Position numbers and translations under genes: made by a program. From assembly GCF_013359945.1 (NCBI RefSeq), contig NZ_JABWCS010000214.1, positions 124,001 through 188,000 of the forward strand: a DNA stretch of 64,000 nt. The letters are read 5' to 3'. Shown here piece after piece: positions 36,155 to 43,700 of this stretch. The notes beneath the pieces are model-generated. The model ran no database searches. It saw only the letters and a list, made by a program, of their open reading frames with translations, and had not been told where the DNA came from. Source of the DNA: Paenibacillus agri. Its GTDB lineage: Bacteria > Bacillota > Bacilli > Paenibacillales > Paenibacillaceae. The stretch's first letter is position 1; every line of letters starts with the position of its first letter.

Positions 36155-37105
36155 GTGAATGTCCTGGTAGTTTATATTGACTTGATATTCGCCGCCAATT
36201 TGCTGATTGACGGAGTGCTGCTCTGGCTGACGGGCTGGCTGGTCAAGCTCAAAGTATCTTGGTGGAGGCTTGTACTATCTGCTGTGGTTGGAGCACTGTA
36301 TGTGGTTATGATGTTTGTACCGGAGCTGACCTTCCTGTATACCTTCCTTATCAAGTTCGGATTGTCAGTGATTATGCTGTGGATTGCCTTTGGGTTCGGG
36401 AGCCTTCAGCGCTATCTGCGGACGATGGGCGCTTTTTATATCATCAATTTTGCGGCGGCAGGAGGAATTGTTGGCATTCACTATCTATTGCAGAGCTCAG
36501 GTGATATCTGGAATGGCATCATGTTCACGGCGGCAGGCGGGCATGCCTACAGGCTAAAAATCGGCATTTGGTTCGTTATTGCACTTCTGCCGTTGGTGCT
36601 GCTCTGCTTCAAGGCGGTACACACGTCTAGGATTAAGCGTGAACAGCTAGAGTCTTATATCGGCGAGGTGACTGTCGAAATTGATGGTGTAACCGTTACC
36701 TGCCTTGGCCTCCTGGATACAGGCAACAGACTAAGTGATCCGTTGACTCGTATTCCAGTCATGGTCATGGAGTCGTCGCTCTGGGAGACGCAGCTTCCAG
36801 CATCTTGGAAGGGGAGGCTGACACAGAGTAGTGCGGACCATCTTTTACTGGAGACGGACGGGCAGTCCTTTGCTTGGCAAGACAGAATTCGGCTTGTTCC
36901 TTACCGGGGAGTGAACCGAAGTGCATCGTTTATGCTCGCCCTGAAGCCTGACCTTGTGACCATAAGGCTAGATGCAGATACCTTTTGCAGTAAGCGGGTG
37001 CTAATCGGGCTGGATGGCGGGACACTTTCGGGAGACGGAGCGTACCGGGCTGTGATTCATCCCGATCTGGTTGTGCGGGAAAGCGCCGAGGCGGTGCCTT
37101 CCTAA
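36155..37105 (+). CDS. spoIIGA: Pro-sigma-E processing protease SpoIIGA
   Basis: A 316-residue membrane protease. Residues 1-155 hold five membrane helices; the cytoplasmic C-domain is an aspartic-protease half with the catalytic motif LLDTGNRLSDP (Asp about 188) and RVLIGLDGGTLSG. It removes the pro-peptide of SigE after asymmetric division, when triggered by forespore SpoIIR. GTG start at 36155 has only a weak TAGGCAG site. Directly followed by sigE, its substrate. Confidence 0.93.
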   Translation: MNVLVVYIDLIFAANLLIDGVLLWLTGWLVKLKVSWWRLVLSAVVGALYVVMMFVPELTFLYTFLIKFGLSVIMLWIAFGFGSLQRYLRTMGAFYIINFAAAGGIVGIHYLLQSSGDIWNGIMFTAAGGHAYRLKIGIWFVIALLPLVLLCFKAVHTSRIKREQLESYIGEVTVEIDGVTVTCLGLLDTGNRLSDPLTRIPVMVMESSLWETQLPASWKGRLTQSSADHLLLETDGQSFAWQDRIRLVPYRGVNRSASFMLALKPDLVTIRLDADTFCSKRVLIGLDGGTLSGDGAYRAVIHPDLVVRESAEAVPS

Positions 37106-37187
37106 TATGGGCATACGACTGACAGACACGTACGTTTCTCAAGGCCATTCTATTACGAGCCAGGCACATCTTGAAGGAGGAACAAGA

Positions 37188-37907
37188 ATGATCAAATGGA
37201 AGATTTCGCTGCAGCTACAATATTACCGCATGCTTTTTCTGCTTGGACTGAAAAGCCAGGAAATTTATTATATTGGCGGGAGCGAAGCTCTGCCACCCCC
37301 GTTAACGCGCGAGGAGGAAGAGTTTCTGCTGCAGCGGCTGTCTAGCGGTGATGCGGCTGTACGTGCGATGCTGATTGAGCGCAACCTGCGGCTTGTCGTC
37401 TACATTGCCCGCAAATTCGAGAACACTGGGATCAACATTGAGGATCTCGTCTCCATCGGGGCGATCGGACTGATTAAGGCAGTTAATACCTTTGACCCGG
37501 AGAAAAAGATCAAACTTGCAACCTACGCTTCGCGTTGTATTGAGAATGAGATTCTGATGTATCTGCGGCGCAACAGCAAAACACGCAGCGAGGTCTCCTT
37601 CGATGAGCCGCTGAATATTGATTGGGACGGTAATGAACTGCTGCTGTCCGATGTACTGGGAACCGAGAATGATACGATTTACCGGAACATTGAAGAACAG
37701 GTGGACCGCAAGCTGCTGCAGAAGGCGCTGGAGAAGCTGAGTGAGCGGGAGCGGCTGATAATGGAGCTGAGATTCGGGCTGCGCGGCGGCGAGGAGAAGA
37801 CACAAAAAGATGTGGCTGATCTGCTGGGCATCTCCCAATCCTACATCTCGCGTCTGGAAAAAAGAATTATCAAGCGACTGCGTAAGGAGTTCAACAAGAT
37901 GGTCTGA
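37188..37907 (+). CDS. sigE: Sporulation sigma factor SigE (pro-form)
   Basis: A 239-residue precursor of the early mother-cell sigma factor. The N-terminal 27 or so residues form the amphipathic pro-sequence; cleavage is expected just before YYIGGSEALPPPL, the junction conserved in B. subtilis. Region 2 contains NLRLVVYIARKFENTGINIE and region 4 ends with GISQSYISRLEKRIIKRLRK. ATG at 37188 follows GAAGGAGG. Second gene of the spoIIG operon. Confidence 0.97.
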   Translation: MIKWKISLQLQYYRMLFLLGLKSQEIYYIGGSEALPPPLTREEEEFLLQRLSSGDAAVRAMLIERNLRLVVYIARKFENTGINIEDLVSIGAIGLIKAVNTFDPEKKIKLATYASRCIENEILMYLRRNSKTRSEVSFDEPLNIDWDGNELLLSDVLGTENDTIYRNIEEQVDRKLLQKALEKLSERERLIMELRFGLRGGEEKTQKDVADLLGISQSYISRLEKRIIKRLRKEFNKMV

Positions 37908-37922
37908 GGTGAGATCATCAAG

Positions 37923-37951
37923 GAATAAAATGCCGGACCGGGGAGATAATG
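37923..37951 (+). promoter_or_regulatory. Sigma-F-type promoter for sigG
   Basis: GAATA (37923-37927), 14 bases, then GGAGATAATG (37942-37951). The latter fits the sigma-F -10 pattern GGnnAnAATn. B. subtilis sigG is transcribed by sigma-F in the forespore, so sequence and context agree. Confidence 0.65.
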
Positions 37952-37985
37952 TACAGTAATGTTTCTCCTTGGGAGGTTAATCATC

Positions 37986-38768
37986 ATGACCCGTAATAAA
38001 GTCGAGATTTGCGGTGTGGACACATCCAAATTGCCCGTTCTAACGAACGTTGAAATGCGTGAATTGTTCACTTCGCTGCAGCAACAGGGGGAGCGATCCG
38101 CCAGAGAGAAATTGGTCAACGGCAACCTGAGGTTGGTCCTGAGTGTAATTCAGCGGTTCAACAACCGGGGGGAATTCGTGGACGACCTGTTCCAGGTGGG
38201 GTGCATCGGGCTTATGAAAGCCATCGACAATTTTGACTTATCGCAAAATGTTAAGTTCTCCACATATGCGGTTCCCATGATCATCGGTGAGATTCGCAGA
38301 TACTTGCGCGATAACAATCCGATTCGTGTCTCCAGATCGCTGCGGGATATTGCCTACAAGGCGCTGCAGGTTCGCGACAGTCTGACCAACCAGAACTCGC
38401 GGGAACCGACGATTTTCGAAATTTCGCAAGCCCTTGGCGTACCTAAAGAGGATGTTGTCTTTGCCCTAGATGCCATTCAGGATCCAGTGTCCTTGTTCGA
38501 GCCGATCTATCATGACGGCGGGGATCCGATTTATGTCATGGACCAGATCAGTGATGACAAGAATAAGGATGTCTCATGGATTGAGGAAATTGCCTTGCGG
38601 GAAGCTATGCGGAAGCTAGGTGGCCGGGAGAAGCGAATTCTATCCATGCGCTTTTTTGAAGGGAAGACTCAGATGGAAGTCGCTGATGAAATCGGCATTT
38701 CACAGGCCCAAGTCTCACGTCTGGAGAAATCCGCAATTCAGCAAATGCAGAAGCATGTTAAATCGTAA
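37986..38768 (+). CDS. sigG: Sporulation sigma factor SigG
   Basis: A 260-residue late-forespore sigma factor, the same length as in B. subtilis. It begins MTRNKVEICGVDTSKLPVL, a SigG hallmark, with region 2 NGNLRLVLSVIQRFNNRGE, region 3 RVSRSLRDIAYKALQVRD and region 4 GISQAQVSRLEKSAIQQMQK. ATG at 37986 follows GGGAGG. It has its own sigma-F-like promoter but no terminator separates it from sigE, so read-through is possible. Confidence 0.97.
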   Translation: MTRNKVEICGVDTSKLPVLTNVEMRELFTSLQQQGERSAREKLVNGNLRLVLSVIQRFNNRGEFVDDLFQVGCIGLMKAIDNFDLSQNVKFSTYAVPMIIGEIRRYLRDNNPIRVSRSLRDIAYKALQVRDSLTNQNSREPTIFEISQALGVPKEDVVFALDAIQDPVSLFEPIYHDGGDPIYVMDQISDDKNKDVSWIEEIALREAMRKLGGREKRILSMRFFEGKTQMEVADEIGISQAQVSRLEKSAIQQMQKHVKS

Positions 38769-38788
38769 TTATTGGCTTCACTAAAAAT

Positions 38789-38836
38789 GGGATGTCCCTT
38801 CGGCCGAATTCAAGGCTTGGGGACATCCCATTTTCT
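38789..38836. terminator. Bidirectional terminator after sigG
   Basis: GGGATGTCCC pairs with GGGGACATCCC; T-rich tracts follow on both strands (ATTTTCT on +, ATTTTTAG on -). The minus-strand T tract suggests a reading frame once ended there; see the open frame at 38863. Confidence 0.85.
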
Positions 38837-38862
38837 ATGTGCATTTCTAATCTAGAACTATC

Positions 38863-38997
38863 CTATGAACGCACAGGCAGTCTCGACTTGGAGTATTCCA
38901 TGAAATGCTCCATCTCACCGACAAAGCTGCATAGTGCTTCCAAATTATATTTGTCCGAGGGAGGGAGAATAGGGACGAAATAGACATGTTGCCAAGC
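38863..38997 (-). pseudogene. Possible remnant of a small protein gene
   Basis: A 44-codon open frame on the - strand with protein-like composition (YFVPILPPSDKYNLEALCSF, then GEMEHFMEYSKSRLPVRS) that ends just ahead of the minus-strand side of the sigG terminator. It has no ATG or GTG near its start, an upstream stop, and no ribosome-binding site. I do not recognise the product. A truncated gene is the simplest reading; chance is not excluded. Confidence 0.3.
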
Positions 38998-39046
38998 TTA
39001 GGGATCATATATTGGACTATAGGTCTGATGGTACAGGGGTGATGAA

Positions 39047-39391
39047 ATGAATCAGGAAACTATAGGAGCGGGCAAAAAAATGAAGATCTCTGATTTTCAG
39101 ACTAAGGATGTCATCAATATCGTAGACGGTAAGCGACTGGGACAGATCAGTGACTTGGAGCTGGATCTCCGGCGGGGTGTTATTGATGCTATTGTGGTTC
39201 CCGGGTATACCCGGTTCATGGGGTTGTTCGGCGGTGGTGCAGACCTGATCATTCCCTGGAGGAATATTGTGAAGATTGGATCGGATGTTGTCCTCGTGAA
39301 AATTGAAGAGAACCGGATGCCCCAGGCTGAGGAAGAACGGCAGACGATGTATTTGGAGCGGGGAGACCGGAGTGAACGGCGCATGTATTAA
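39047..39391 (+). CDS. ylmC: YlmC/YmxH family PRC-barrel protein
   Basis: A 114-residue protein with a PRC-barrel fold: MKISDFQTKDVINIVDGKRL, LELDLRRGVIDAIVVPG and IIPWRNIVKIGSDVVLVKIE. The family is linked to sporulation in name, but a molecular role is not established. Start at 39047 follows AGGGGTGA; ATG at 39080 is an alternative that fits the B. subtilis N-terminus better. First gene of the ylm cluster after sigG. Confidence 0.85.
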   Translation: MNQETIGAGKKMKISDFQTKDVINIVDGKRLGQISDLELDLRRGVIDAIVVPGYTRFMGLFGGGADLIIPWRNIVKIGSDVVLVKIEENRMPQAEEERQTMYLERGDRSERRMY

Positions 39392-39525
39392 TGATGCGTC
39401 TTTTTCTTTGGATCTTCTCTTACAATCTAGGTCAAAATGCCTGGATTTTCAGAATTCGCCCTGAATCAAAGGCATTTCTTTGTGGGGAGTTTTGCCCTGT
39501 GTTACACTAAGGCGGAGGTGAGGAA

Positions 39526-40377
39526 ATGGAACCGTTTGTACGGAGCGGGAAGGCTCCTATGCTACTGCGGCTGGAACCGTGGGCTGAGGAGCATCCGGAA
39601 ATAACTGCGGGATTTACTGGCAGAGAGGGTGGGGCCGGTACGGCACCCTATGATAGTTTTAACTGTGCATTCCATGTCGGGGATGATCCCGACAATGTTA
39701 TGAATAACCGGACAATGCTGGTCGATAGTCTGGGATTTGCCCTGGAGGACTGGACCTGTGGTGAGCAAACGCATGGTGCTACAGTAGCTGTTGTTACAGA
39801 GAATGACCGTGGACGGGGGCGTCTGGATCGGGCCTCTGCTTTTCAGGCTACAGATGCAATGATCACCAACATTCCTGGTGTACTGCTGACTTCATTCTAT
39901 GCGGATTGTGTGCCGCTGTATTTCTATGATCCCATCAATTGTGCCGTAGGTCTTGCTCATGCAGGCTGGAAAGGGACTGTAGCGGAAATTGCTGCTGCCG
40001 TTGTTCAGGCTATGGAGCAAGCATATGGGAGTCGTCCGGAGGATATTCGTGCCGCCATCGGCCCTTCGATTGGTGATTGCTGTTATGAAGTCGACGATTA
40101 TGTGATGAATCATATCCGGCGTCTGGAAGCAGAGTGTGGGGAGTCACCAGGGCAAGATGAAGTGCTGTATAGTCCTTCTGCTGCAGATAGCAGTAAATGT
40201 ATGCTGAACTTGAAAGAAATGAATCGACGCATTATGATAAAAGCAGGAATATTGCCGACTCATATCGAATGTACATCATGGTGTACAAGCTGTAATACAG
40301 ATATTTTCTTTTCATACCGTGCGGAAAATGGGATTACAGGCAGAATGACGAGCTGGATCGGAATAAAGGAGAGTTGA
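39526..40377 (+). CDS. pgeF: Purine nucleoside phosphorylase / laccase-domain protein (PgeF, YlmD)
   Basis: A 283-residue DUF152/YfiH protein. The zinc/copper ligands are visible as His in CGEQTHGATV, Cys in YADCVPLYF and His in GLAHAGWKGTV. Relatives act as promiscuous purine nucleoside phosphorylases/adenosine deaminases and in some bacteria edit peptidoglycan precursors. Start ATG behind GGAGGTGAGG. Directly before ylmE as in B. subtilis. Confidence 0.9.
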   Translation: MEPFVRSGKAPMLLRLEPWAEEHPEITAGFTGREGGAGTAPYDSFNCAFHVGDDPDNVMNNRTMLVDSLGFALEDWTCGEQTHGATVAVVTENDRGRGRLDRASAFQATDAMITNIPGVLLTSFYADCVPLYFYDPINCAVGLAHAGWKGTVAEIAAAVVQAMEQAYGSRPEDIRAAIGPSIGDCCYEVDDYVMNHIRRLEAECGESPGQDEVLYSPSAADSSKCMLNLKEMNRRIMIKAGILPTHIECTSWCTSCNTDIFFSYRAENGITGRMTSWIGIKES

Positions 40378-40380
40378 AAG

Positions 40381-41076
40381 TTGGCTTTAACACTACAGGA
40401 GAGAATAGCCGAGGTAGAAGAGCGCATAGCACGTGCCTGCGCAACGAGCGGACGAGACCGCAAGGACGTCAAGGTAATCGCTGTTACAAAATACGTTTCC
40501 TTGGAAACGGTATCGGCTGTGCTGGAAGCAGGGCTGGAGCATATCGCCGAGAGCCGCTGGCAGAATGCTGAGCATAAGTGGTTGGTCTTGGGAGAGAAGG
40601 GGACCTGGCATTTCATCGGTCACTTGCAAACGAATAAGGTTAAGGATGTTATCGGTAAATTTCAATATATACACTCCCTGGACCGTATTTCGCTGGCCCG
40701 GGAGCTGCAGCGAAAGGCCGAGAGCATCGGACAGAAGGTCAATGTTTTTCTGCAGGTTAACATCTCGGGTGAGGATACGAAATTTGGTTTGTCACCTGCA
40801 GATGTGCCGGGATTTTTGCAGGAAATCGCTGATCTTGACCGCGTTAACGTGATCGGACTGATGACCATGGCACCTTATGAGATGGAGCCTGAACTGACTC
40901 GCCCTGTCTTCCGTGGACTTCGAGAATTGCGTGATGAGCTGAATCGGCAGGGACTGACACCGGAGCCGATTACGGAATTGTCGATGGGAATGTCAAATGA
41001 TTTTGAAGTGGCGATAGAGGAAGGAGCTACCTGGGTTCGCTTGGGTACGGTGTTGGTAGGTCACAAGGAGGGATAG
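40381..41076 (+). CDS. ylmE: YggS-type pyridoxal phosphate homeostasis protein
   Basis: A 231-residue single-domain PLP-binding protein (PLPBP). The PLP lysine is in VKVIAVTKYVS; WHFIGHLQTNKVK and ELSMGMSNDFEVAIEEGAT are family motifs. It buffers free PLP rather than catalysing a reaction. TTG start three bases after pgeF behind AAAGGAGAG. Confidence 0.92.
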   Translation: MALTLQERIAEVEERIARACATSGRDRKDVKVIAVTKYVSLETVSAVLEAGLEHIAESRWQNAEHKWLVLGEKGTWHFIGHLQTNKVKDVIGKFQYIHSLDRISLARELQRKAESIGQKVNVFLQVNISGEDTKFGLSPADVPGFLQEIADLDRVNVIGLMTMAPYEMEPELTRPVFRGLRELRDELNRQGLTPEPITELSMGMSNDFEVAIEEGATWVRLGTVLVGHKEG

Positions 41077-41079
41077 GTG

Positions 41080-41529
41080 ATGGGTGTTATGAACCGTTTT
41101 ATGAGTTTTTTTGGCTTGCAGGAGGAAGAGGAGATTGTGGAGCGGGAGCAGATTTCTTCACGTGAGGAAGATGAGTACGAGCCAACCCCTGTAGAAACCC
41201 GCAAGAATCAGCGGACCAACAACGTCGTCAGCATCCACTCACAGAAAAATGTCAAGGTTGTGCTGTATGAACCGCGTTCCTATGAGGAGGCGCAGGAAAT
41301 TGCCGATCATCTCCGGGCACACCGGACCGTTGTAATTAACCTGCAACGGGTGCGCAATGACCAGGCTATGCGAATTATTGATTTTCTAAGCGGAACTGTT
41401 TATGCCCTGGGTGGAGGAATATCCAAAATCGGGGGCAATATATTTATGTGCACTCCGGATACGGTTGAAATTCAAGGCTCCATCACCGAGATCCTTGGCG
41501 ACGAACAAGACTATAACAGAATGAGGTGA
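41080..41529 (+). CDS. sepF: Cell division protein SepF
   Basis: A 149-residue protein. N-terminal amphipathic membrane-binding helix (MNRFMSFFGL), acidic linker, then the DUF552 fold (about 55-140: NVKVVLYEPRSYEEAQEIAD, VVINLQRVRNDQAMRIIDFL, GGISKIGGNIFMCTP). It forms rings that arrange FtsZ bundles and is a second membrane tether. ATG at 41080 follows AAGGAGGG at eight bases. Confidence 0.93.
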   Translation: MGVMNRFMSFFGLQEEEEIVEREQISSREEDEYEPTPVETRKNQRTNNVVSIHSQKNVKVVLYEPRSYEEAQEIADHLRAHRTVVINLQRVRNDQAMRIIDFLSGTVYALGGGISKIGGNIFMCTPDTVEIQGSITEILGDEQDYNRMR

Positions 41530-41536
41530 ACGGGCT

Positions 41537-41806
41537 TTGTACCAAGAAGTAAGCTCCATTATTGATATCCTGTTTAATATTTACTTCTACATGATTTTTA
41601 TCTATATCCTGATGTCCTGGGTTCCTAGTGTCCGTGAGAACTTTATTGGGGAACTGCTGGCAAAGCTGGTTGAACCGTATTTGTCACCGTTCCGCAAGAT
41701 TATTCCGCCACTTTTCGGAATGCTGGATATCTCGCCGATCGTTGCGTTGTTTGTACTCAGATGGGCGGTTTACGGCCTCAAATCTTTGCTGAGTTATGTT
41801 CTGTAA
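41537..41806 (+). CDS. ylmG: YggT-family membrane protein
   Basis: An 89-residue protein with two membrane helices (about 8-27 and 66-86) and the family signature LVEPYLSPFRKIIPPLFGML between them. YggT proteins are tied to division or osmotic tolerance, with no firm mechanism. TTG start behind GAGGTGAACGG. Confidence 0.88.
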   Translation: MYQEVSSIIDILFNIYFYMIFIYILMSWVPSVRENFIGELLAKLVEPYLSPFRKIIPPLFGMLDISPIVALFVLRWAVYGLKSLLSYVL

Positions 41807-41809
41807 CCT

Positions 41810-42595
41810 ATGTTGAAGACAGAAATTTACGGGCATTTTCATCCCGACGAGCGGCAGTTTGTGGACAGGGCCTGGGACTGGGTGACGGCTGCGGGGGAAT
41901 ATCATGAGAGTAAACTGACTGATTTCCTCGATCCGCGCCAAGGCCATATTCTGCATAGTCTGGTGAACCGCCATCCTGATGTCATAGTCAGATTGGAAGG
42001 TGGCCATGAAGGTGCAGAGCGGTGCAGAGCCCTGATTGCTCCAGATTACCGCGAGCTGGATGGCGAAGACATGGAAATGAAAGTGTTAGCGATTACCTCC
42101 GGGGAGCAGAAATTTCTGGCTCTGGAGCATGGGGATTATATGGGCGCCATTCTGGGCCTTGGAATCAAACGAAGCAAAATCGGTGATATTCATGTGCTTG
42201 CAGATGGTTGTCATGTCGTAGTAACGGCAGATATCGCCGATTACCTCACCATGAATCTGCATGGCGTGCATAAGGTTAATGTCAGCACTGAAATCTTGCC
42301 GCTTTCCTCGCTGCGTTGCAGTGAGACCAAGCTTGAAATGATGGATTTGACTGTGGCCTCCCTGCGGCTTGACGGCATTGCTGCGGATGTGACCCGTCTT
42401 AGCCGGAGCAAAATTCTTGCGCCGATCAAAAGTGGACGGGTACGGGTGAACTGGAAGGTGGAGGAGGATCCGTCCACCGCACTCAAGGAAGGCGATGTGG
42501 TATCTCTGCAAGGCTTTGGTCGTTTCAAGGTGCTGGAAGTGGGCGGCTTAACGAAAAAAGGCCGATACCGGGTTCAGGTTGGCAAATTTGTGTGA
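41810..42595 (+). CDS. ylmH: S4-domain RNA-binding protein YlmH
   Basis: A 261-residue protein with an S4 RNA-binding domain at the C-terminus (about 185-250: VTRLSRSKILAPIKSGRVRV ... LQGFGRFKVLEV). Relatives bind the 50S subunit and take part in rescuing stalled ribosomes. Start ATG lies three bases after ylmG with no clear ribosome-binding site, so translational coupling is likely. Operon order ylmEFGH-divIVA is conserved. Confidence 0.9.
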   Translation: MLKTEIYGHFHPDERQFVDRAWDWVTAAGEYHESKLTDFLDPRQGHILHSLVNRHPDVIVRLEGGHEGAERCRALIAPDYRELDGEDMEMKVLAITSGEQKFLALEHGDYMGAILGLGIKRSKIGDIHVLADGCHVVVTADIADYLTMNLHGVHKVNVSTEILPLSSLRCSETKLEMMDLTVASLRLDGIAADVTRLSRSKILAPIKSGRVRVNWKVEEDPSTALKEGDVVSLQGFGRFKVLEVGGLTKKGRYRVQVGKFV

Positions 42596-42817
42596 ATCCC
42601 TTTGCAGGAATCCCGCTTTCCTTGTCGAAAATGATTAACTCGTGGGAAACAAACGAATTTGAAGCTGGACGCCGATAGTGTAGAAGAGGCGGACCCTAGC
42701 CGGCAGTGAGTATGAAACAGCAACTTCTGCCTAATACTTGAGTTACAATCTTGCTTCTTTGTCCGCTGCACGGCTGCAGAGGCCAGGAAGGTCCGAAATT
42801 TCTAGGAGGTGCACAGC

Positions 42818-43303
42818 ATGCCATTAACGCCGCTCGATATACATAACAAGGAGTTTTCCCGGCGGCTCCGCGGTTATGACGAAGATGAGGTCAATGAGTT
42901 TCTGGACCAGGTCATCAAGGATTACGAAAGCGTCATTCGTGAGAACAAGGAACTGCAAAATCAGCTCCTGGCCCTTCAGGAGCGTCTGGACCACTTTGTG
43001 AACATCGAGGAGACATTGTCCAAGACGATCATCATTGCTCAGGAAGCAGCTGATGAAGTGAAGAACAACTCCAAGAAGGAATCGCAGCTGATTATCAAGG
43101 AAGCGGAGAAGAACGCTGACCGTATCATTAACGAAGCTTTATCCAAATCCCGCAGAATTTCGATTGAGACTGAAGAGCTGCGTAAGCAGGCCTCTATTTA
43201 CCGGACTCGATTCCGGACGCTGCTTGAAGCCCAGCTGGAGCTGCTCTCTCAGGATGACTGGAATGCACTTGAGAGTCGTGAGGTTACCGAGAACGCATTT
43301 TAG
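42818..43303 (+). CDS. divIVA: Cell division/polarity protein DivIVA
   Basis: A 161-residue coiled-coil protein. The N-domain MPLTPLDIHNKEFSRRLRGY contains the membrane-curvature-binding segment, followed by EVNEFLDQVIKDYE and two long coiled-coil blocks. DivIVA marks negatively curved membrane at septa and poles and anchors Min proteins and, in sporulation, chromosome-origin proteins. ATG at 42818 follows TAGGAGGTG. A 222-bp gap separates it from ylmH and may hold its own promoter (TACAAT at 42744, poor -35). Confidence 0.94.
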   Translation: MPLTPLDIHNKEFSRRLRGYDEDEVNEFLDQVIKDYESVIRENKELQNQLLALQERLDHFVNIEETLSKTIIIAQEAADEVKNNSKKESQLIIKEAEKNADRIINEALSKSRRISIETEELRKQASIYRTRFRTLLEAQLELLSQDDWNALESREVTENAF

Positions 43304-43318
43304 GTGTGTTCTGTCCGG

Positions 43319-43347
43319 TTGACATTTATGCTCAAAGAGGCTATAAC
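43319..43347 (+). promoter_or_regulatory. Sigma-A promoter of the ileS T-box transcript
   Basis: TTGACA (43319-43324), 17 bases, TATAAC (43342-43347), directly after divIVA and about 40 bases ahead of the T-box base stem. Confidence 0.85.
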
Positions 43348-43384
43348 TAGAACATATCTTCAACCATGATTATATGTAATTCGA

Positions 43385-43676
43385 TGAAGGGCCAAGTACG
43401 ACAAGAATCTGTCCCCCAGAGAGTCGGTGATTGCTGAAAGCCGATGTTCAGACCCTGCCGGAAAATCTCCCCTTAGAAGCGACGCTGAAGCGCATTCTTG
43501 CGTGTGTAAGCCGAGCCGTCTGCCGGACGTTATACCGGACCCGCGTTATATTTACTTGCGCGGAGCTGAGATTGTGCCTGAATACTCTCCCTCTAAGGAG
43601 GTGCTCACGCACTGAATTAGGGTGGTATCGCGAGCGTCGTCTCGCCCCTTGGGGGGCGGGATGGCGCTTCTTTTGT
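43385..43676 (+). promoter_or_regulatory. T-box riboswitch (isoleucine) upstream of ileS
   Basis: A complete T-box leader. Stem I base AAGGG (about 43387) pairs with CCCTT (about 43470); AGTA opposes the specifier loop; AGAGAG and the apical hairpin TCGGTGATTGCTGAAAGCCG follow. The specifier codon is ATC at 43465-43467 (Ile), in the expected place just above the base stem. The T-box sequence AATTAGGGTGGTATCGCG spans 43614-43632; its TGGT bulge would pair with ACCA of tRNA-Ile (discriminator A). The terminator GCGTCGTCTCGCCCC / GGGGCGGGATGGCGC with a T-rich tail ends near 43676. Uncharged tRNA-Ile is expected to permit read-through to ileS. Confidence 0.92.
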
Positions 43677-43700
43677 TGTTTCCATCCCCCTAGTGCGTGC

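Noticed and set aside
38792..38983. 63-codon + frame after sigG
   Set aside because: It begins inside the sigG terminator and has no ribosome-binding site; the opposite strand looks more protein-like.
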